A stretch of 17,881 nt of DNA from Acidobacteriota bacterium (lineage in GTDB: Bacteria; Acidobacteriota; Terriglobia; Terriglobales; Acidobacteriaceae), in contig JAJZAL010000092.1 in NCBI GenBank assembly GCA_021799405.1, positions 1 through 17,881 on the forward strand, written 5' to 3'. The notes below the pieces were generated by a model, which saw only the letters and a list, made by a program, of their open reading frames with translations, was not told where the DNA came from and searched no databases. A program made the translations under genes and the position numbers. Positions 16,201 to 17,881 of the stretch are shown piece after piece (within the stretch, counting starts at the first letter, position 1; every line of letters begins with the position of its first letter).

Positions 16201-16590
16201 CAACGGAATCCGTTCCACTGAGCCGATCCCGCCATCGTTGAAATGGGGCAGCGAATCGTGGCCGTCCAAACCGATGAGAAAACTCTGCGTCATACCCTGG
16301 ATTTGCCGGACGTGGACTTCACTGTACAGGCCGGCATGGACCGGCAGCGCAAACGTGACACTTTCATGCGGACTCAGGGTCCGTTCGACAGACTTTCCCG
16401 GCACGAGAATGGGGACGAGCGGCTGAACAAGGGAACTATTGGCTTGGGATTGGTTCTGCGCAAAACCAGCTGTCGTTAACAGCACCATACTGAGAACGAT
16501 CATTGGAATTCGGGCCGCAGCACATCGAGCAAATAATGCAATATTGGGAACTGTGAAGTTCCCGCATTCGTTATGAGAAACACAGGTCAT
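13222..16590 (-). CDS. Exported TPR-CHAT caspase-like protein
   Basis: The product is 1122 residues. The ATG at 16590 has no clear ribosome site. An internal ATG at residue 30 directly before the signal-peptide core (IVLSMVLLTTAGFAQ) is an alternative. Domains in order:
- Signal peptide, ending about residue 45.
- PPC-like beta domain, about 60-170.
- TPR array, about 190-600 (for example AIALYRETGDRYWQGIVLGN, AIEAAKEALHFAQQL, AYTQATIGEIYQGRGQYQQA).
- Coiled linker with LKLRDAEGKLSRL.
- CHAT domain, about 730-1122.
The CHAT catalytic pair is intact, with His980 in HFAAHAIVD and Cys1029 in VALSGCETADG. The family signature FLYAGAHSVIGTLWDAED follows. CHAT domains are caspase-like cysteine peptidases in characterised cases. 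The gene precedes the sigma factor by 26 bp, so regulated proteolysis of the anti-sigma partner is a reasonable but unproven role. Confidence 0.9.
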   Translation of the reverse strand: MTCVSHNECGNFTVPNIALFARCAAARIPMIVLSMVLLTTAGFAQNQSQANSSLVQPLVPILVPGKSVERTLSPHESVTFALPVHAGLYSEVHVRQIQGMTQSFLIGLDGHDSLPHFNDGGIGSVERIPLIAAQSGTVHLRIESRERHVLVIFQVTRSLERVQLPRDQEIVQAESALTEAEYVRHRTGFHSTPKVQNSAYILALYDRAHRLAVEAGDDTLVRQSLIGKARYQIFNSAEYQQGVQTATQATQLSPAIGDIDQQALAWKTLASALAFVDHYDESITASEHAIALYRETGDRYWQGIVLGNLADTYREIGDSGKAIEAAKEALHFAQQLSDDYGVAYTQATIGEIYQGRGQYQQAIDAYDAALSTANIVNYPQVEGEVWSDLGQLYAKLGDWQRAKNAYVQALPILQKDGDDINKIEVLGHLGELTLHAKNPRQAQQYFRQGLMRAREQRLIREEAFLNAGLARTCLEIHCAEDPLLTLLQAQHEAEQIHQVDGEAAIDAAIGDVLARRHDDSGAMHAYAQSATLWQQIPNSSELAAVAADMARLDVRRGQLQSARLQIYKALDAIEASRARIDSDALRTSYFTSKHSYYDAAVDVLMRLDKVWPHHGYGEQAWTVAERDRARTLLDELQEGGDMDASTSTQQLKQKSAALELKLRDAEGKLSRLGSTSADIVQAQQLQRNIHDMLLQADQLEARHRASNPAYHALLEESQVSPVVFGPNVLTDGTALVEYWLGSVHSYLWIVTAAGVRSFRLPDRKSLDGLVHSYQQSMLARDKFMAGEDMQARMLRIQKSDAHLSAQSRRLAAILLPEQFSPSVHRLLIVADGSLLSMPFAALELPRLHAGPFRYLIEKYDLVYEPSASTAVAFLAKRTQYSDRSRIAIFADPVYSHADARVKTPDERPAVQVSQAPVLRQASIAGLSELPRLPGSRKEATAIAQIAGASSTSLFLGFDASPQKVEEIDWKSYAAAHFAAHAIVDTEHPEFSGIVLSMFHRNGSPADGVLWLHDIYRLHMPVSLVALSGCETADGKSIPGEGINGLSRAFLYAGAHSVIGTLWDAEDSSSSELMQSFYKKFLRQHLAAAASLRAAQQRVLSDASHRAPYYWAGFVLEGDWRGR

Positions 16591-16608
16591 CAGGTTTTCA
16601 GTAGCACA

Positions 16609-16624
16609 ATTACAACATTACAAG
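16609..16624. repeat. Tandem 8-bp repeat upstream of the CHAT gene
   Basis: ATTACAAC and ATTACAAG stand side by side about 20-35 bp upstream of the CHAT start. This is the only obvious structure in the short leader. It could be a regulator half-site pair or chance. Confidence 0.25.
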
Positions 16625-16640
16625 TTGCTGGGATGTATGG

Positions 16641-16844
16641 CTAGAAGACCTTATAACGAATGAAGTCAGCCGTGTTCAAGGTGAGAATGTGCTCGACATG
16701 ATGCACCACCATGGCTGCGGCCAGGGGCGCGTCATGCACCTGTACACCTGCGATATCGTACTGAATAACGATCTTTCGCCATTCGCGATAGACAGATCCG
16801 TTCTTTGGCAAGCAGGCACTTAGCTGCTCCGTTGATGCGTGACG
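16641..16844 (-). pseudogene. Headless PIN-domain (VapC-like) toxin remnant
   Basis: The minus-strand frame ending at TAG 16641-16643 reads YREWRKIVIQYDIAGVQVHD, then APLAAAM and HILTLNTADFIRYKVF. This is the C-terminal third of a VapC-type PIN ribonuclease, with the HDA and NTADF acidic positions retained. The N-terminal part carrying the first catalytic Asp and Glu is missing. There is no start codon before the homology. The frame runs directly upstream into the stop codon of the Xre antitoxin gene, which is in the same frame. It is best read as a deletion remnant. The region of recognisable homology covers about 16641-16815. Confidence 0.7.
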
Positions 16845-17162
16845 TTAGGCGATCAATTCAAGGCCCTTTTTCTCGACCAGCGACAGGAGTTTAAGGGAAG
16901 TTCCCTGCGGATGCTTTTCTCCGCGCTCCCATTTGCTGACTAGGCTCGGGGTCACATTCAGGTAGGCCGCAAAGACCGTTTGACTCGCTTTCTCGCGTGT
17001 CCGGAGGGCGCGAATCCTCTTCGGCGTCATCTCCTGAATCGGAGTGAGGCACAACACATCGAACTTGCGCATGGTCTTCCGATCCATACCGCCTACCTTG
17101 TACAGGTCGGTCGCCGTTTCGTGAATCGCCCCCATTACATCGCTACGATATTTTTTAGGCAT
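16845..17162 (-). CDS. Xre-family (HigA/NadS-type) antitoxin
   Basis: The product is 105 residues and complete. Residues 1-35 are the usual N-terminal extension of this antitoxin family (YRSDVMGAIHETATDLYKVG). The Cro/C1 helix-turn-helix covers about 48-100 (IRALRTREKASQTVFAAYLN, then VTPSLVSKWERGEKHPQG). The ATG at 17160-17162 overlaps by one base the TAA that ends the extended toxin frame, the tight toxin-then-antitoxin order of HigBA systems. GAGGAGG lies a few bases upstream as ribosome site. It should bind and neutralise the toxin and repress the shared promoter. It appears intact although the toxin does not. Confidence 0.88.
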   Translation of the reverse strand: MPKKYRSDVMGAIHETATDLYKVGGMDRKTMRKFDVLCLTPIQEMTPKRIRALRTREKASQTVFAAYLNVTPSLVSKWERGEKHPQGTSLKLLSLVEKKGLELIA

Positions 17163-17569
17163 TACTCGTCCTCCTCTGGTTCGGGTATTTCAATGAGCAC
17201 CCCATCTGCCACCCGTGTTGCTACCTCACTGTCGCTGTAGCCAAGCAGCACATTTGCCAGTTCCCGAAAGGCTTCCAGTTCATTCGCTTTAATGTTGCCG
17301 AGGTCTTTTTTCTAGAAGCCATAGACGAATACAGCCCGTCCGTGAAAGCGGAAGAGGATGATCGAACGGGAGCCACCCGATTTCCCCTCGCCAGCACGCG
17401 CGATGCGTTGCTTGATGACCCCGCCGCCTAAGTCCGCGTCAATCGAACCTTCATGGACGAGCCGTGCCGTCTCCCAGAGATCGGCATCACGGATACGAGC
17501 CTTCCGAGCAAAGCGCCCAAACTGCTTTGTCTTGTAAACGGACAACTTTTTCTCGGCTGCTCGGTGCAC
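17162..17569 (-). pseudogene. RelE/HigB-type toxin gene interrupted by an in-frame TAG
   Basis: The first 85 codons from the GTG at 17569 read as a RelE/ParE-superfamily toxin of the HigB-2 type (VYKTKQFGRFARKARI, DADLGGGVIKQRIAR, GEGKSGGSR, VFVYGF). TAG at 17312-17314 then stops the frame. The same frame continues with the expected family tail (KKDLGNIKANELEAFRELAN, LLGYSDSEVA, LIEIP) to a TAA at 17162-17164. The conserved position after YGF is usually Ala, so one codon has become a stop. A TTG at 17545 with GAG nine bases upstream is an alternative start. The 85-residue product lacks the C-terminal helices and is probably inactive. Amber read-through is possible but no evidence supports it. 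Confidence 0.8.
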
Positions 17570-17575
17570 ATAGAA

Positions 17576-17633
17576 AATATAGCACCCAGTGCCATTTTTT
17601 ATAAAGATGTAGTTTGTGATTTGCCAGAAACTA
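17576..17633 (-). promoter_or_regulatory. Candidate promoter and operator of the toxin-antitoxin pair
   Basis: On the minus strand TGCTATATT forms an extended -10 whose TATATT occupies 17576-17581. It would start transcription near 17569, at or just before the toxin start. Upstream, TAGTTT (17610-17615) and AAACTA (17628-17633) form a 6-bp inverted repeat with 12 bp between, a plausible operator for the Xre antitoxin. A second possible -10, TATAGT, overlaps the operator. Confidence 0.35.
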
Positions 17634-17741
17634 TACCAAGAAGCTGCAACAGAAGCTCTCGCATGCTCCTACCCCCACGCTAACGGAATCCATGAAGGGC
17701 TATGCGCCTATATGTTAATGATAATAAAATAGTTATTTGAA

Positions 17742-17777
17742 ATATTTGGGCATTTTTTAGATACATAGCCCAAATAT
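17742..17777 (-). terminator. AT-rich 10-bp hairpin
   Basis: ATATTTGGGC (17742-17751) and GCCCAAATAT (17768-17777) are exact inverted repeats with a 16-base loop. On the minus strand it follows the stop codon at 17793-17795, so it may end the transcript of the gene entering from the right. No clear T-tract follows. Confidence 0.4.
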
Positions 17778-17792
17778 CCAACGACCTTGCCC

Positions 17793-17881
17793 TCAGAATG
17801 CGTACCCCATATGCGCTGCGGTTGAGGGGATAATCCCGCCGTCGTCGAGGTTGTGGGAGTGTGGGAATCGCGCAGCGATTT
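17793..17881 (-). CDS. C-terminal end of an unidentified gene (partial)
   Basis: A minus-strand frame enters from the right edge and ends with TGA at 17793-17795, giving FPHSHNLDDGGIIPSTAAHM and then GYAF. Third codon positions are strongly C/G, as in a real gene here. The terminal Phe recalls outer-membrane beta-barrel proteins, but 28 residues do not allow a family call. The region 17571-17792 between this end and the toxin gene holds only the hairpin and the promoter/operator described separately. Confidence 0.4.
   Translation of the reverse strand, partial: IAARFPHSHNLDDGGIIPSTAAHMGYAF

Noticed and set aside
17600..17633. Possible attachment site at the right end
   Set aside because: No matching direct repeat was found near the integrase fragment. 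The inverted repeat here is better explained as an antitoxin operator.
17708..17881. 58-codon minus-strand frame open from the right edge to TAG 17708-17710
   Set aside because: It passes through the hairpin and the AT-rich region and has poor codon character. The other frame, ending at 17793, has the C/G-rich third positions expected of a gene.

Overview
The window looks like a piece of an Acidobacteriota chromosome (class Terriglobia or a close relative). This is inferred from gene content and is not proven. The clues are very large secreted proteins built from SBBP, FG-GAP/VCBS and Ig-like repeats that share an unusual C-terminal tail, a CHAT/TPR protein next to an ECF-like sigma factor, and an acidobacterial-type tyrosine recombinase fragment. 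Every credible gene lies on the minus strand, so the window reads biologically from right to left.

Right end (about 16.64-17.88 kb): the last codons of an unidentified gene enter from the right edge, followed by a 10-bp-stem hairpin. Next comes a decayed toxin-antitoxin patch. It holds a RelE/HigB-type toxin interrupted by an in-frame TAG, an intact Xre/HigA-type antitoxin that overlaps the toxin's true end by one base, and a headless PIN-domain (VapC-like) remnant.

Centre (about 11.6-16.6 kb): a tight cluster of an exported TPR-CHAT protein with intact His/Cys, an ECF-like sigma factor (probable TTG start 26 bp after the CHAT stop), and a single-pass anti-sigma-like membrane protein 21 bp further on. 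This has the layout of a sigma/anti-sigma switch co-transcribed with a caspase-like peptidase.

Left-centre (0.56-11.4 kb): three genes for exported proteins, each apparently its own transcription unit. They are a Sel1-repeat lipoprotein, a 12-unit FG-GAP lipoprotein, and a 1659-residue DUF7948/SBBP propeller protein. The two large proteins share a homologous 170-175 residue C-terminal module, and the same palindromic hairpin follows both genes. A 33-bp element (29/33 identical) lies upstream of the SBBP gene and the Sel1 gene, and a degenerate form lies upstream of the FG-GAP gene. A tempting reading is that these three genes are targets of the neighbouring sigma factor. That is a hypothesis.

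Left edge: a truncated tyrosine recombinase lacking its N-terminal domain, behind a sigma70-like promoter. Together with the broken toxin genes at the other end, this suggests an accessory region bounded by mobile-element debris. No CRISPR array, rRNA or tRNA was seen.
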